64,000 nucleotides of DNA from Ferruginibacter lapsinanis (GTDB lineage: Bacteria > Bacteroidota > Bacteroidia > Chitinophagales > Chitinophagaceae). This document shows positions 1 through 11,374 of this stretch, in pieces. Below the pieces are notes generated by a model. That model saw only the letters and a program-made list of their open reading frames with translations. It was not told where the DNA came from and did no database searches. The stretch lies in the NCBI RefSeq assembly GCF_020783315.1, contig NZ_CP086063.1:1662501-1726500 (forward strand), given 5' to 3'. Both the position numbers and the translations under genes were made by a program. Positions within the stretch are counted from its first letter, which is position 1; every line of letters starts with the position of its first letter.

Positions 1-2477
<2,477 letters not shown>

Positions 2478-2595
2478 ATTTTTTTTTACTCTAATTTTCA
2501 ACTTTCCCAATATGTACATTATTATAATGTTGACATGTAACGCTAATAGAATTAATTCTTGAAGCATCTTGTTACAGACTTAGCATTAACCGTCT

Positions 2596-2706
2596 TATGG
2601 TGGTTTTGCCAAGGGTGTTCACCTCTTCCCATACCGAACAGAGAAGTTAAGCCCCTTATGGCCGATGGTACTGGTATTCCAACTGGGAGAGTAGGTAGCT
2701 GCCATA
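2596..2706 (+). rRNA. rrf: 5S ribosomal RNA
   Basis: About 110 nt. The 5' arm TGGTGGTTTTGCCAAGGG can pair with the 3' arm ending in GGTAGCTGCCAT. The internal landmark CCCATACCGAACAGAGAAGTTAAGC is the most conserved part of 5S rRNA. It lies about 120 nt after 23S, with no tRNA in the spacer, and is followed directly by a strong terminator. Ends are good to a few bases. Confidence 0.96.
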
Positions 2707-2713
2707 TTCATTG

Positions 2714-2744
2714 AAAGCCCTCGATTTATCGAGGGCTTTTTTAT
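2714..2744 (+). terminator. Intrinsic terminator of the rRNA operon
   Basis: Perfect 11-bp stem AAAGCCCTCGA / TCGAGGGCTTT with a TTTA loop, running into a T tract. It sits 8 nt after 5S and closes the rRNA transcript. Confidence 0.9.
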
Positions 2745-2810
2745 TGCCCATATCTCTCACTTTTATATTGATTTGGATAGATACCTTATTTTCATTTTCT
2801 TTATAGTGAT

Positions 2811-3662
2811 ATGTCATTTGATAAGAATATTGCCATTTATGTAAACCCCGCTGCAGGTAAGGGTAAGAGCTTGGAACTACTTACAGTTATCGAGCTTTTG
2901 CTGAACAAAGAGAATACTAAGTTTACCACTTTTATTAAAGATTGGCCAAAGGATTATGCAGAATTTTCTGAAGCATGGATCATCGGTGGCGACGGCACAC
3001 TTAATTACTTTCTCAATTATTTTCCTGAAATAAATATCCCGTTGGTTTTGTTTAAAGGTGGAACCGGCAATGATTTTGCCTGGAAATTATACGGAGATAT
3101 TTCACTGAAGGAACAATTGGAATTGGTATTACACTCAAATCCAAAAGCTGTTGATGCTGCAAGATGTAATGATAAAATTTTTATAAATGGAGTGGGAATT
3201 GGGTTTGATGGAGAAGTATTGAAATCAATGGGAGCTATTCGTTTATTTGGAGGGCATCTTGGGTATTTAATAGTTGTATTAAGAAAGATTTTTACTTTCA
3301 AAGAATATAGTTTTAATATTAGAAATGACATGCTTGCAATGAAGGATAGATTTCTTTTATTGATGATCAGTAACTCTTCCAGAACGGGAGGCGGTTTTCA
3401 TGTATCACCATTGGCGAATATAACCGACGGGTTATTGAATTTAGTTTTATGTAATAAGTTATCAATTGCTAAACGATTACAGTATTTGCCGGTAATTGAA
3501 AAGGGCAAGCATTTAGGTTTATCTTTTATTAAACATTTTACCGGAAGATCATTTGAAGTGGAATGTGATGTGGAAGTTCCGGCTCAATTGGATGGAGAAC
3601 TGATAAGTGCCAGGAAATTTGTAATCGAAGTATTACCTGCCAGGTATCTTTTCAAATACTGA
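2811..3662 (+). CDS. Diacylglycerol/lipid kinase family protein (YegS/DagK-like)
   Basis: A cytosolic ATP-dependent lipid kinase of the DAGK catalytic family, which phosphorylates diacylglycerol or a related lipid headgroup in phospholipid turnover. The 283-residue length fits the family. Visible motifs are the N-terminal NPAAGKGKS (residues 12-20), the nucleotide-binding GGDGTLN (59-65) and GGTGNDF (83-89). The C-terminal half is the beta-sandwich domain, with a PAQLDGEL segment. There is no signal peptide. The ATG at 2811 is the first in frame after the 5S terminator. The true lipid substrate cannot be read from sequence; YegS-like phosphatidylglycerol or sphingoid-base kinases share these motifs. 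Confidence 0.9.
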   Translation: MSFDKNIAIYVNPAAGKGKSLELLTVIELLLNKENTKFTTFIKDWPKDYAEFSEAWIIGGDGTLNYFLNYFPEINIPLVLFKGGTGNDFAWKLYGDISLKEQLELVLHSNPKAVDAARCNDKIFINGVGIGFDGEVLKSMGAIRLFGGHLGYLIVVLRKIFTFKEYSFNIRNDMLAMKDRFLLLMISNSSRTGGGFHVSPLANITDGLLNLVLCNKLSIAKRLQYLPVIEKGKHLGLSFIKHFTGRSFEVECDVEVPAQLDGELISARKFVIEVLPARYLFKY

Positions 3663-3672
3663 TAAAAATTAA

Positions 3673-3703
3673 GCCTCGTTTATGTTGACGAGGCCTTGTT
3701 TTG
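3673..3703. terminator. Possible terminator between convergent genes
   Basis: A 7-bp stem GCCTCGT / ACGAGGC with an 8-nt loop is followed by CTTGTTTT on the plus strand, 10 nt after the lipid kinase stop and ahead of the convergent DUF4476 gene. The stem is short and the T tract imperfect. Confidence 0.45.
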
Positions 3704-3722
3704 ATAGGGAATAAAGATATTC

Positions 3723-4436
3723 TTATTTTTTTTGTATGAATTCCAACAATTCGTTTTTATTGCTGCTGAAAATAAATGCATCCAATAACGTGTAGTAATT
3801 ATTCTTATCTATCGTGTATTTGTAAGCATACTTGGCAATTGCCAGTTTGTTATCTTCAAACACAAATAACTGAAGTATTTGTTTGATTTGATCAGTAGAA
3901 AAATAATTAGTTGAAACAACCTGTTTTGCAAGAGAAAGTTTTGTGTCTTCAAAGACCTCCCTTTTTATAGCCTGTTTCAAATTTTCGAAATCCGCAGTAT
4001 TAATCGCCTGATAATTTGAGTAGCTCCAATTGTTGTCCTGATAGTTCCAATTATTATCGTAATTATTCCAATCGTCATTATTATTTCCGGTATTCAATTG
4101 TTCATCGATAAATACTTTTCCAAAGCGGCTAACAATGATGTCTACATCATACCTTGGCTTTATATAAATACTATTGTTATAAATTAACTGGAGATTGCTG
4201 TTGGGCAGATTCATTCTTCTTCCGCTTCGTTGCTGATAGATCTTTATCGAATGGTAACCTTCGGGTAAATTATCGATTGTAACGTAATTGTTGTTTGCCT
4301 TGTACTTTGCACCGTTTATAACTACCATAATCGTATTGTTGCCGGTAGTTGAAACAGTTATCGTTGATTGTTTCGGGTAGGCGTACATTGCTACAGATAG
4401 TAACAGTGTAACTAATAGTGTAAATGTCTTTTTCAT
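3723..4436 (-). CDS. Secreted DUF4476 domain protein
   Basis: A predicted exported protein of unknown function, 237 residues. The start is placed at the ATG ending at 4436, not an upstream one, because AAAGGAGA lies at a proper distance (4445-4452) and the product then begins directly with a signal peptide (MKKTFTLLVTLLLSVAMYA). The middle part is rich in Asn, Trp and Tyr (residues about 115-150) and looks like a flexible linker. The last 90 residues match DUF4476, built from repeated short helical units of the type F-x-D-x-K-L-x-x-A-K. DUF4476 is found mainly in Bacteroidota and has no known activity. It is divergent from the alpha-2-macroglobulin gene, with about 190 bp between them. Confidence 0.85.
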   Translation of the reverse strand: MKKTFTLLVTLLLSVAMYAYPKQSTITVSTTGNNTIMVVINGAKYKANNNYVTIDNLPEGYHSIKIYQQRSGRRMNLPNSNLQLIYNNSIYIKPRYDVDIIVSRFGKVFIDEQLNTGNNNDDWNNYDNNWNYQDNNWSYSNYQAINTADFENLKQAIKREVFEDTKLSLAKQVVSTNYFSTDQIKQILQLFVFEDNKLAIAKYAYKYTIDKNNYYTLLDAFIFSSNKNELLEFIQKK

Positions 4437-4630
4437 AATTTGTTTCTCCTTTGATACACTAAATTCAAATGATATGCCGTAGTGCCAAATTTCAATCATA
4501 ATAAAAAGTTAAAGAAAAAATCATCTTTGCTTTTATGTAAATCAACCTTACTTTACATCAAGGAAATGAGGGCATTTCAATACAACCCTTTACAAAAAAA
4601 ATTGTATCTTATAAATAAAATCAGTAGATC

Positions 4631-7600
4631 ATGCTTTTAAAAAAAATAGTTCTGTTATTTATAATAACAATAATAACATCAATGGGTATAGCACAAACGA
4701 AAAATGATTTTGTAGCAAATTGGAAGAAAGTAGAAGCGTATGAAAAAAAGGGTTTAACCAAAAGTGCCTTGAAAGAAGTGTTGGTTATTTATACTCTTGC
4801 TATAAAAGATAAAAATGATGCTCAGCAAATTAAAAGTTGCATGTATCAAATCAAGTATAGAAATATGATGGAAGAAGATAGCCGGGAGAATAATATTTTC
4901 TTGATAGATACATTGATAGCAAAAGCTAAAGCTCCTGCAAAAAATATTTTACAAAGTATGCAGGCTGAAATGTTTTGGCAATATTTACAAAACAATCGCT
5001 GGAAATTTTACAGCAGAACAAAATTGGCGGAAGAAAAAAGCAATGATATAACCACCTGGAGTATTGATAAGATACATGCAACGATCTCTGAATTATATAT
5101 ATCCTCGATTGCAAATGATGCTTTGCTGAAAAAAACGAGATTAGAGGGATTGGAAGCAATTATTATTAAAGGAGAAAATACCAGACAACTTCGTGCTACT
5201 TTATTTGATTTTTTAACTCACAGAGCTTTGAGTTATTTTATGACGGATGAAAATGATTTGACAAAACCAGCTTATCAATTTGAAATAAAAGATGCAAAAG
5301 TATTTGCTCCGGCAAATGAATTCATACATGCTTCTTTTATCACGAAAGATACTATGAGTATGCATCACAGAGCTTTGTTGCTGTTGCAAAATGTTTTACA
5401 GTTTCACATAAATGATACAAAACCGGACGCATTATTAGACGCAGACCTGATCAGGCTGGATTTTGTGAATCAGTATGCTGTAAATGAAAATAAAGAAAAA
5501 TTGTATGAGGCAGCATTAAAAAGTATTGAACGCAAATATGGAGATAATTCTGTGTCAGCGCAGGCAAGTTATTTAAGAGCACAAATTTATTTTAACAAAG
5601 GACAGGATTTTGATCCTATCATAAAAACTGACAATCAATATGAAATAAAAAGAGCTAAAGAGATCTGCGAAGCCACGATCAATAAATTCCCAAAAAGTGA
5701 AGGAGGAATAAATTGTAAAAATTTACTCAATCAGATATTACAGCCATCTCTTAATCTTGAAAGCGAGAAAGTAAATATTCCGAATCAGCCATTTCGGACG
5801 TTGGTTAAATATAAGAATTCAAAGAATGTTTATTTCCGTATCATAAAAACCAGCAGAGATGAAATAAAAAAAATGGATAGAAGGGACTACGAAAAATTAT
5901 GGAAGGATGTGGCTTCAATAAAATACGAAAAAAATTGGAGTGTAACTTTACCTGATCCTGCAGATTATCAAGATCATAGTGTAGAGGTAAAAGTTGAGGG
6001 GTTGCCGTTAGGGACTTATTTTATTTTAGCCAGCCTGGATGAAAAGTTTTCTGTATCAAAAAATATTTTAGCCAGACAACTGGTATATGTAAGCAACATA
6101 AGCTATATCAGTAACAATAAAAAAGAGTTTTATGTTTTAAATAGAGATAATGGTTTTCCACTAGCTGGTACCGAAGTGCAACTATGGGAAAGTAGGTACA
6201 ACTACAGCAAGAGTGAATATGAAGACACAAAGGCCGAGAAGTATGTAGCGGATAAAAACGGATCATTTACTATTAAAAAGGCAACAGCCTATCGTAATTT
6301 TTTATTACAGCTTAAAAATGGCAATGATGAATTGTTTATGGATGACAATCAATATGATAATGTTTACAATAGTTATGTAGAAGAACCAAAGCCGACTACC
6401 TTTTTATTTACCGACAGAAGTATTTATCGTCCGGGCCAAATAATTTATTTCAAAGGGATTGTTGTACAAAATGGAACTGAAGTTTCAGATAAAAAAATAG
6501 TATCATCATTTGTTTCAGATGTTCAATTAAAAGACGCTAACGGTCAAAAAGTTGGTAATATAACGATGACCACAAATGAATATGGCTCTTATCATGGGTC
6601 TTTTAAATTACCTGTAGGAGGGTTGGGTGGTCAATTCAGTTTGGAGGATATGACAACAGGAAGTTTAGCATATTTCAATGTAGAAGAGTATAAGCGGCCT
6701 AAATTTTTTGTTGAAGTAGAAAAACCTAAAGGAACTTATCATGTAAATGACAGCATTCATGTTACAGGTACAGCTAAAGCATATGCCGGAAATAATGTAG
6801 ATGGAGCAACTGTAAAATATCGTGTAGTAAGAAAAGTAAGATATCCTATTTGGTGGGGTTGGGGTGGATATATTCGTAAAGGTCGTGGAGGTTATCCCAT
6901 GGGAAGAAATGAAGAAATGGAAATTGCCAATGGGGAATTGGTTACAAATGCCAAAGGAGAATTTGTAATTGATTTTAAAGCATTACCAGACGAAAGTATC
7001 AATAAAAAAAATCAGCCAACTTTTTATTATGAAGTGAATGCTGATGTTACTGATATAAATGGTGAAACGAGAAGTGCGGAGACTTCAATGGCTGTAGCGT
7101 ATCAGGCGCTGAAAATTGATATTGTAACTGCGGAGAAACTGCAAGCCGATAGTTTAAAAAATATACAGATCAGCAGCACTAATATCAATGATATATTTGA
7201 AAAGGCTACGGTAAATGTTACCATTTATAAAGTGCAAAGCCCAGATAAAATTTTCAGAGAGAGGTTTTGGGGTCAGCCGGATCAGTTTATAATGAGTAAG
7301 GATGAATATTATACGATCTTCCCATATGATGTATATAAAGATGAAGATCAGATGAAGGCTTGGGAGATAAAAGAGAAAGTGGTGGATATTACTGATACTA
7401 CGAGTGAAAATTCAACATTCAACATTCAGCATGTGAAATTGTCTTTAGGTTGGTACAAAATAATTGCCATTGCAAAAGATAAATATGGGGAAGATGTAAA
7501 AGCTGAAAAATATATTGAGGTTAGTGATGGACGACTGACGACGGATGTCAGAACTGCGATAACAATCGATAGTAAAAAAACTTCTGTAGAACCAGGAGAA

Positions 7601-10600
7601 AAAATACAATACAATATTAAAACTGGTTTTGATAATATCTGGCTGATACATACAATCAGTAAAATGGATAAGACTGTTTTGCCATCTTATCTCAGTGTAA
7701 ATAATAATCAACCTTACCAGAATGAAATTGTTACAACAGAAAATGATCGGGGAGGGATTGGGTTGAATTATGTTTTTGTAAAACACAACAGAATATACAC
7801 CGGTAGTGAAAATTTTACTATCCCATGGAGTAATAAAGAACTGACAATTTCTTATTCTACATTCAGAGATAAATTATTGCCGGGTGCTAAAGAAAAATGG
7901 ACTGTAAAAATAAGTGGTAACAAAGGTGAAAAAATTGCAGCGGAAATATTAGCTGGTATGTATGATGCTAGTCTCGATCAATTTAAACCACATAACTGGA
8001 ATAAATTAGATATCTGGCCAAATCTGTATAATACGATCGATTGGACAAGTACCGGATTCAGGTCAGTATATGCTGAGCTTTACAACAAAGCAGAAAGGGA
8101 AGATATTACTCAATTACCAAAATCTTACGACAGGTTACTCTCTTTTGGGAATGAATATGTAAGATCTTATAGAGAACGGATGTATAAATCAGCAAGGAGT
8201 GAATCAAGTAAAGAAGCTAAGTTAGAAGATGCACTAGCAGCACCATCTATAACATCATCAAAATATACCCCAGCAAAAATTGTAAAAGATGAGGATGTTG
8301 CGGCGGCGGATTCTTCAAAACCACTCTGGTGGATCAATCCTTTAGATTATGCTGCTAGCGAGCTAAAGAACAAAGCTAATGAAGCTTCGGTTCAAATTCG
8401 AAAAAACTTCAACGAAACAGCCTTCTTCTTTCCTGATCTTACAACAGATGTAGACGGAAACGTATCATTCAGTTTTGCCATGCCGGAAGCATTAACGAAA
8501 TGGAAGTTGATGACATTTGCACACAACAAAAATCTTGCAAGTGCATATAGTGAAAAATCAGTGATCACACAAAAACCATTAATGGTACAACCTAATGCTC
8601 CTAGGTTTTTGAGAGAGGGAGATAAAATTGAATTCAGCGCTAAAATTGTAAATATGCTGGATACTTTTTTTGCAGGAAAAGCAACATTGGAACTATTTGA
8701 TGCAGTTACAAATGAACCAGTAAATAAATTGTTTAAGAATATTTCTTTCACGCAAAGTTTTCTTACATGGCCAAAACAAAGTGCGTTAGTTAAATTCCCG
8801 ATAGAAATACCATCTAATTTCGGAAGACCTTTGTTATACAGGATTAAAGCAGAAGCTGCAGTCCCAAATTATCAAAATGGAGAAACGTTTAGTGATGGCG
8901 AAGAGATGGCACTGCCCGTATTAACTAACAGGATGTTGGTAACAGAAACAATGCCGATCAATCTGCGGAGCACAACAAAAAAAGATTTCAAATTCGAAAA
9001 ATTATTGGGTAGCGGAGTTAGTTCAACAATCAGTAATAATTCACTTACTGTAGAGTATACCAGTAATCCTGCATGGTATGCTGTGCAGGCATTGCCTTAT
9101 TTGATGGAGTATCCTTATGAATGTGCCGAGCAAACATTCAATCGTTTTTATGCAAATACACTGGCAACACATATCAGTAACTCAATGCCAAAGATAAAAG
9201 CGGTATTTGAAAAATGGAAAAATGTAGATACAGCTGCATTGATGAGCAATCTTCAAAAAAATGAAGAATTAAAATCTGCATTGTTACAGGAAACGCCGTG
9301 GGTAATGGAAGCACAAAATGAATCTCAACAAAAAAAGAATATTGCGTTGTTGTTTGATATGGTTAAGATGAGCACTGAAGCGGAGAAAGCGATTGCCAAA
9401 TTGAAAGAAATGCAAAGCAGTAATGGTGGTTTTGTGTGGTTTAAAGGAGGACCGGATGACAGATATATTACTCAATACATTCTTACCGGTATTGGCCATC
9501 TGAAAAAATTGAATGCTTTGCCGGTAGAAGAAAATAGGGAGGCATTATTGATCGTAAGCGAAGCGATTCCTTACCTGGATAAAAAGATAAAAGAAGAGTA
9601 TGAATACCTGGTTAAACATAAAGTAAACCTTGCACAGAATAATCTTAGTTATACGGCTATTCAGTATTTATATATGAGGAGTTTTTTCTCTGAGTATAAA
9701 ATTTCGGCGAATGTTCAAACAGCTTACACCTATTACCGTGATCAATCGAAAAAATATTGGCTGGGACAAACGAAATATATGCAGGCTATGATCGCATTGG
9801 CATTGCACCGGGGGGATGATGCGGTTACTCCAAAAGCCATCATTAAATCGTTAAAAGAAAATGCCATAACCAAAGAAGAGATGGGTATGTATTGGAAAGA
9901 ATGGACAACTGGCGGGTACTGGTGGCATCAGGCACCGATTGAAAGTCAGGCGTTGATGGTAGAAGCATTTACAGATATTGATAAAAATGCAGCTACTGTT
10001 GATGATTTGAAAACATGGTTATTAAAGCAAAAACAAACACAAAACTGGAAAACCACCAAAGCTACAGCAGAAGCATGTTATGCATTGTTATTAGGAGGTA
10101 GTAACTGGTTGGCAGAAGAAAAGGAAATAACTATTCAGTTGGGTAACACTACGATCAGAAGTACCGATGCATCAACAGAGGCCGGTACAGGTTATTTCAA
10201 AAAAAGAATTGAAGGGAAAGATGTAGTGCCTCAAATGGGGAATATTTCTGTATCATCAAACTCTTCGAAAGTTCCCCCTTTAGAAGGCGGGGGGGGTAGT
10301 ACTAGTTGGGGGGCTATATACTGGCAATACTTCGAAGACTTAGATAAGATCACTCCTGCAGCAACTCCTTTAAAATTGGTCAAAAAATTATTTGTGGAAA
10401 GAAATACAGAACGAGGCCCGGAATTAGTTGCGATCAAAGATGGTGATGCTATTAAGGTTGGAGATAAAATAAAAGTACGTATCGAATTAAGGGTAGATAG
10501 AGATATGGAATACATCCATATGAAAGATATGAGAGCGGCTTGTATGGAGCCTGTAAATGTTATCAGTGAATATAAATGGCAAGGCGGTTTGGGGTATTAT

Positions 10601-10786
10601 GAAAGTACTAAAGATGCCAGCACTAATTTCTTTTTTAATTATTTAAACAGAGGAAGTTATGTTTTTGAGTATCCTATGTTTGTAACACATAGCGGTAATT
10701 TCAGTAACGGCATCACAACGATACAGTGTATGTATGCACCGGAGTTTACAAGTCATAGCGAAGGAGTTAGGGTAAACGTACAGTAG
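4631..10786 (+). CDS. Giant bacterial alpha-2-macroglobulin family protein with thioester motif
   Basis: A 2,051-residue envelope protein expected to trap attacking proteases through a reactive thioester. A signal peptide covers residues 1-21 (ends IAQ). A long helical N-terminal region (about 25-375) is unlike E. coli YfhM. An MG2 domain with the typical R-S-I-Y-R-P-G-Q stretch begins near 594, and the A2M core (FFPDLTTDVDG) near 1266. The thioester motif C-A-E-Q starts at Cys1498, inside the alpha/alpha thioester domain (about 1490-1830). Residues 1882-1889 are PPLEGGGG, encoded by what looks like an inserted repeat with a run of eight G. There is no lipobox, so periplasmic or surface location is inferred from the signal peptide alone. 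No penicillin-binding protein 1C gene is adjacent, unlike the classic yfhM-pbpC pair. Confidence 0.92.
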   Translation: MLLKKIVLLFIITIITSMGIAQTKNDFVANWKKVEAYEKKGLTKSALKEVLVIYTLAIKDKNDAQQIKSCMYQIKYRNMMEEDSRENNIFLIDTLIAKAKAPAKNILQSMQAEMFWQYLQNNRWKFYSRTKLAEEKSNDITTWSIDKIHATISELYISSIANDALLKKTRLEGLEAIIIKGENTRQLRATLFDFLTHRALSYFMTDENDLTKPAYQFEIKDAKVFAPANEFIHASFITKDTMSMHHRALLLLQNVLQFHINDTKPDALLDADLIRLDFVNQYAVNENKEKLYEAALKSIERKYGDNSVSAQASYLRAQIYFNKGQDFDPIIKTDNQYEIKRAKEICEATINKFPKSEGGINCKNLLNQILQPSLNLESEKVNIPNQPFRTLVKYKNSKNVYFRIIKTSRDEIKKMDRRDYEKLWKDVASIKYEKNWSVTLPDPADYQDHSVEVKVEGLPLGTYFILASLDEKFSVSKNILARQLVYVSNISYISNNKKEFYVLNRDNGFPLAGTEVQLWESRYNYSKSEYEDTKAEKYVADKNGSFTIKKATAYRNFLLQLKNGNDELFMDDNQYDNVYNSYVEEPKPTTFLFTDRSIYRPGQIIYFKGIVVQNGTEVSDKKIVSSFVSDVQLKDANGQKVGNITMTTNEYGSYHGSFKLPVGGLGGQFSLEDMTTGSLAYFNVEEYKRPKFFVEVEKPKGTYHVNDSIHVTGTAKAYAGNNVDGATVKYRVVRKVRYPIWWGWGGYIRKGRGGYPMGRNEEMEIANGELVTNAKGEFVIDFKALPDESINKKNQPTFYYEVNADVTDINGETRSAETSMAVAYQALKIDIVTAEKLQADSLKNIQISSTNINDIFEKATVNVTIYKVQSPDKIFRERFWGQPDQFIMSKDEYYTIFPYDVYKDEDQMKAWEIKEKVVDITDTTSENSTFNIQHVKLSLGWYKIIAIAKDKYGEDVKAEKYIEVSDGRLTTDVRTAITIDSKKTSVEPGEKIQYNIKTGFDNIWLIHTISKMDKTVLPSYLSVNNNQPYQNEIVTTENDRGGIGLNYVFVKHNRIYTGSENFTIPWSNKELTISYSTFRDKLLPGAKEKWTVKISGNKGEKIAAEILAGMYDASLDQFKPHNWNKLDIWPNLYNTIDWTSTGFRSVYAELYNKAEREDITQLPKSYDRLLSFGNEYVRSYRERMYKSARSESSKEAKLEDALAAPSITSSKYTPAKIVKDEDVAAADSSKPLWWINPLDYAASELKNKANEASVQIRKNFNETAFFFPDLTTDVDGNVSFSFAMPEALTKWKLMTFAHNKNLASAYSEKSVITQKPLMVQPNAPRFLREGDKIEFSAKIVNMLDTFFAGKATLELFDAVTNEPVNKLFKNISFTQSFLTWPKQSALVKFPIEIPSNFGRPLLYRIKAEAAVPNYQNGETFSDGEEMALPVLTNRMLVTETMPINLRSTTKKDFKFEKLLGSGVSSTISNNSLTVEYTSNPAWYAVQALPYLMEYPYECAEQTFNRFYANTLATHISNSMPKIKAVFEKWKNVDTAALMSNLQKNEELKSALLQETPWVMEAQNESQQKKNIALLFDMVKMSTEAEKAIAKLKEMQSSNGGFVWFKGGPDDRYITQYILTGIGHLKKLNALPVEENREALLIVSEAIPYLDKKIKEEYEYLVKHKVNLAQNNLSYTAIQYLYMRSFFSEYKISANVQTAYTYYRDQSKKYWLGQTKYMQAMIALALHRGDDAVTPKAIIKSLKENAITKEEMGMYWKEWTTGGYWWHQAPIESQALMVEAFTDIDKNAATVDDLKTWLLKQKQTQNWKTTKATAEACYALLLGGSNWLAEEKEITIQLGNTTIRSTDASTEAGTGYFKKRIEGKDVVPQMGNISVSSNSSKVPPLEGGGGSTSWGAIYWQYFEDLDKITPAATPLKLVKKLFVERNTERGPELVAIKDGDAIKVGDKIKVRIELRVDRDMEYIHMKDMRAACMEPVNVISEYKWQGGLGYYESTKDASTNFFFNYLNRGSYVFEYPMFVTHSGNFSNGITTIQCMYAPEFTSHSEGVRVNVQ
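10274..10296. repeat. REP-like palindromic repeat inside the alpha-2-macroglobulin gene, with G8 run
   Basis: CCCCCTTTAGAAGGCGGGGG is close to the end of the intergenic element at 38691-38715 (CCCTTTAGAGACGGAGGGGT) and, inverted, to 38604-38620. Here it is translated in frame as PPLEGGGG. Eight consecutive G lie at 10289-10296. Confidence 0.6.
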
Positions 10787-10812
10787 ATATTTAAAAATTC
10801 TTGTATCTTTCA

Positions 10813-10845
10813 GAAGATCAAGGGCTTTTTCAGCCCTTGATCTTC
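10813..10845 (+). terminator. Perfect 14-bp hairpin between A2M and GH73 genes
   Basis: GAAGATCAAGGGCT (10813-10826) pairs perfectly with AGCCCTTGATCTTC (10832-10845) around a 5-nt loop. It is 27 nt after the A2M stop and ends 10 nt before the next start codon. The downstream sequence is ATATAAAAT, not a T run, so it may be a weak terminator, an RNA 3' stabiliser, or a structure affecting translation of the following gene. Confidence 0.55.
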
Positions 10846-10855
10846 ATATAAAATC

Positions 10856-11359
10856 ATGCGTATGGTAAATAAGCAAAGTTTGTTGAATGCTGCAATGAGA
10901 AGGAGCCTAAGGGTTGCTTTCACTTTTGTTGTGCTGGTTACCATTTCCGGATATGCATTTTCCCAGACAAAATACATTAAACAATACCGATCAGTTGCTG
11001 ATTCTTTAGGGAAAGTTTACGGTATTCCTGCCGCTGTAATATTAGGAGTGGCAATTATAGAATCTTCAGCCGGTACAAGTAAAAACTGTCGTTTGCTGAA
11101 TAATCATTTTGGGATTGTAGGTAAGAACCACATGCTAAAATCAAAAGGCATCAGAACACGCTATAAATATTATCCTTCCGGAACGGCATCTTATATTGGA
11201 TTTTGTGAATTGCTGAGTAAGAGAAAATTTTATCCAAAACTTAAAAAAAACTTAAATTATAATTTATGGGTGGATGCGATTAGTAAAAGCGGTTATTCTG
11301 AAGTACCTTCCGTTTGGAAACAGAGAGTGCTTTCAACTATTAAAAAGCACAGGCTATAA
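10856..11359 (+). CDS. GH73-type glucosaminidase (peptidoglycan hydrolase)
   Basis: A small exported muramidase-like enzyme (167 residues) of the mannosyl-glycoprotein endo-beta-N-acetylglucosaminidase / FlgJ family, which cleaves the glycan strand of peptidoglycan. A hydrophobic signal or anchor spans about residues 19-36. The catalytic region begins near 45. Glu69 in AIIESSAGTS is the expected general acid, and NNHFGI (82-87) is the family's second landmark. The protein lacks SH3, LysM or CW modules. It leads a tight run with the SGNH and MBOAT genes (15 bp to the next start), hinting at work on the same wall glycan. Confidence 0.87.
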   Translation: MRMVNKQSLLNAAMRRSLRVAFTFVVLVTISGYAFSQTKYIKQYRSVADSLGKVYGIPAAVILGVAIIESSAGTSKNCRLLNNHFGIVGKNHMLKSKGIRTRYKYYPSGTASYIGFCELLSKRKFYPKLKKNLNYNLWVDAISKSGYSEVPSVWKQRVLSTIKKHRL

Positions 11360-11374
11360 TAAGATTTACCTAGC

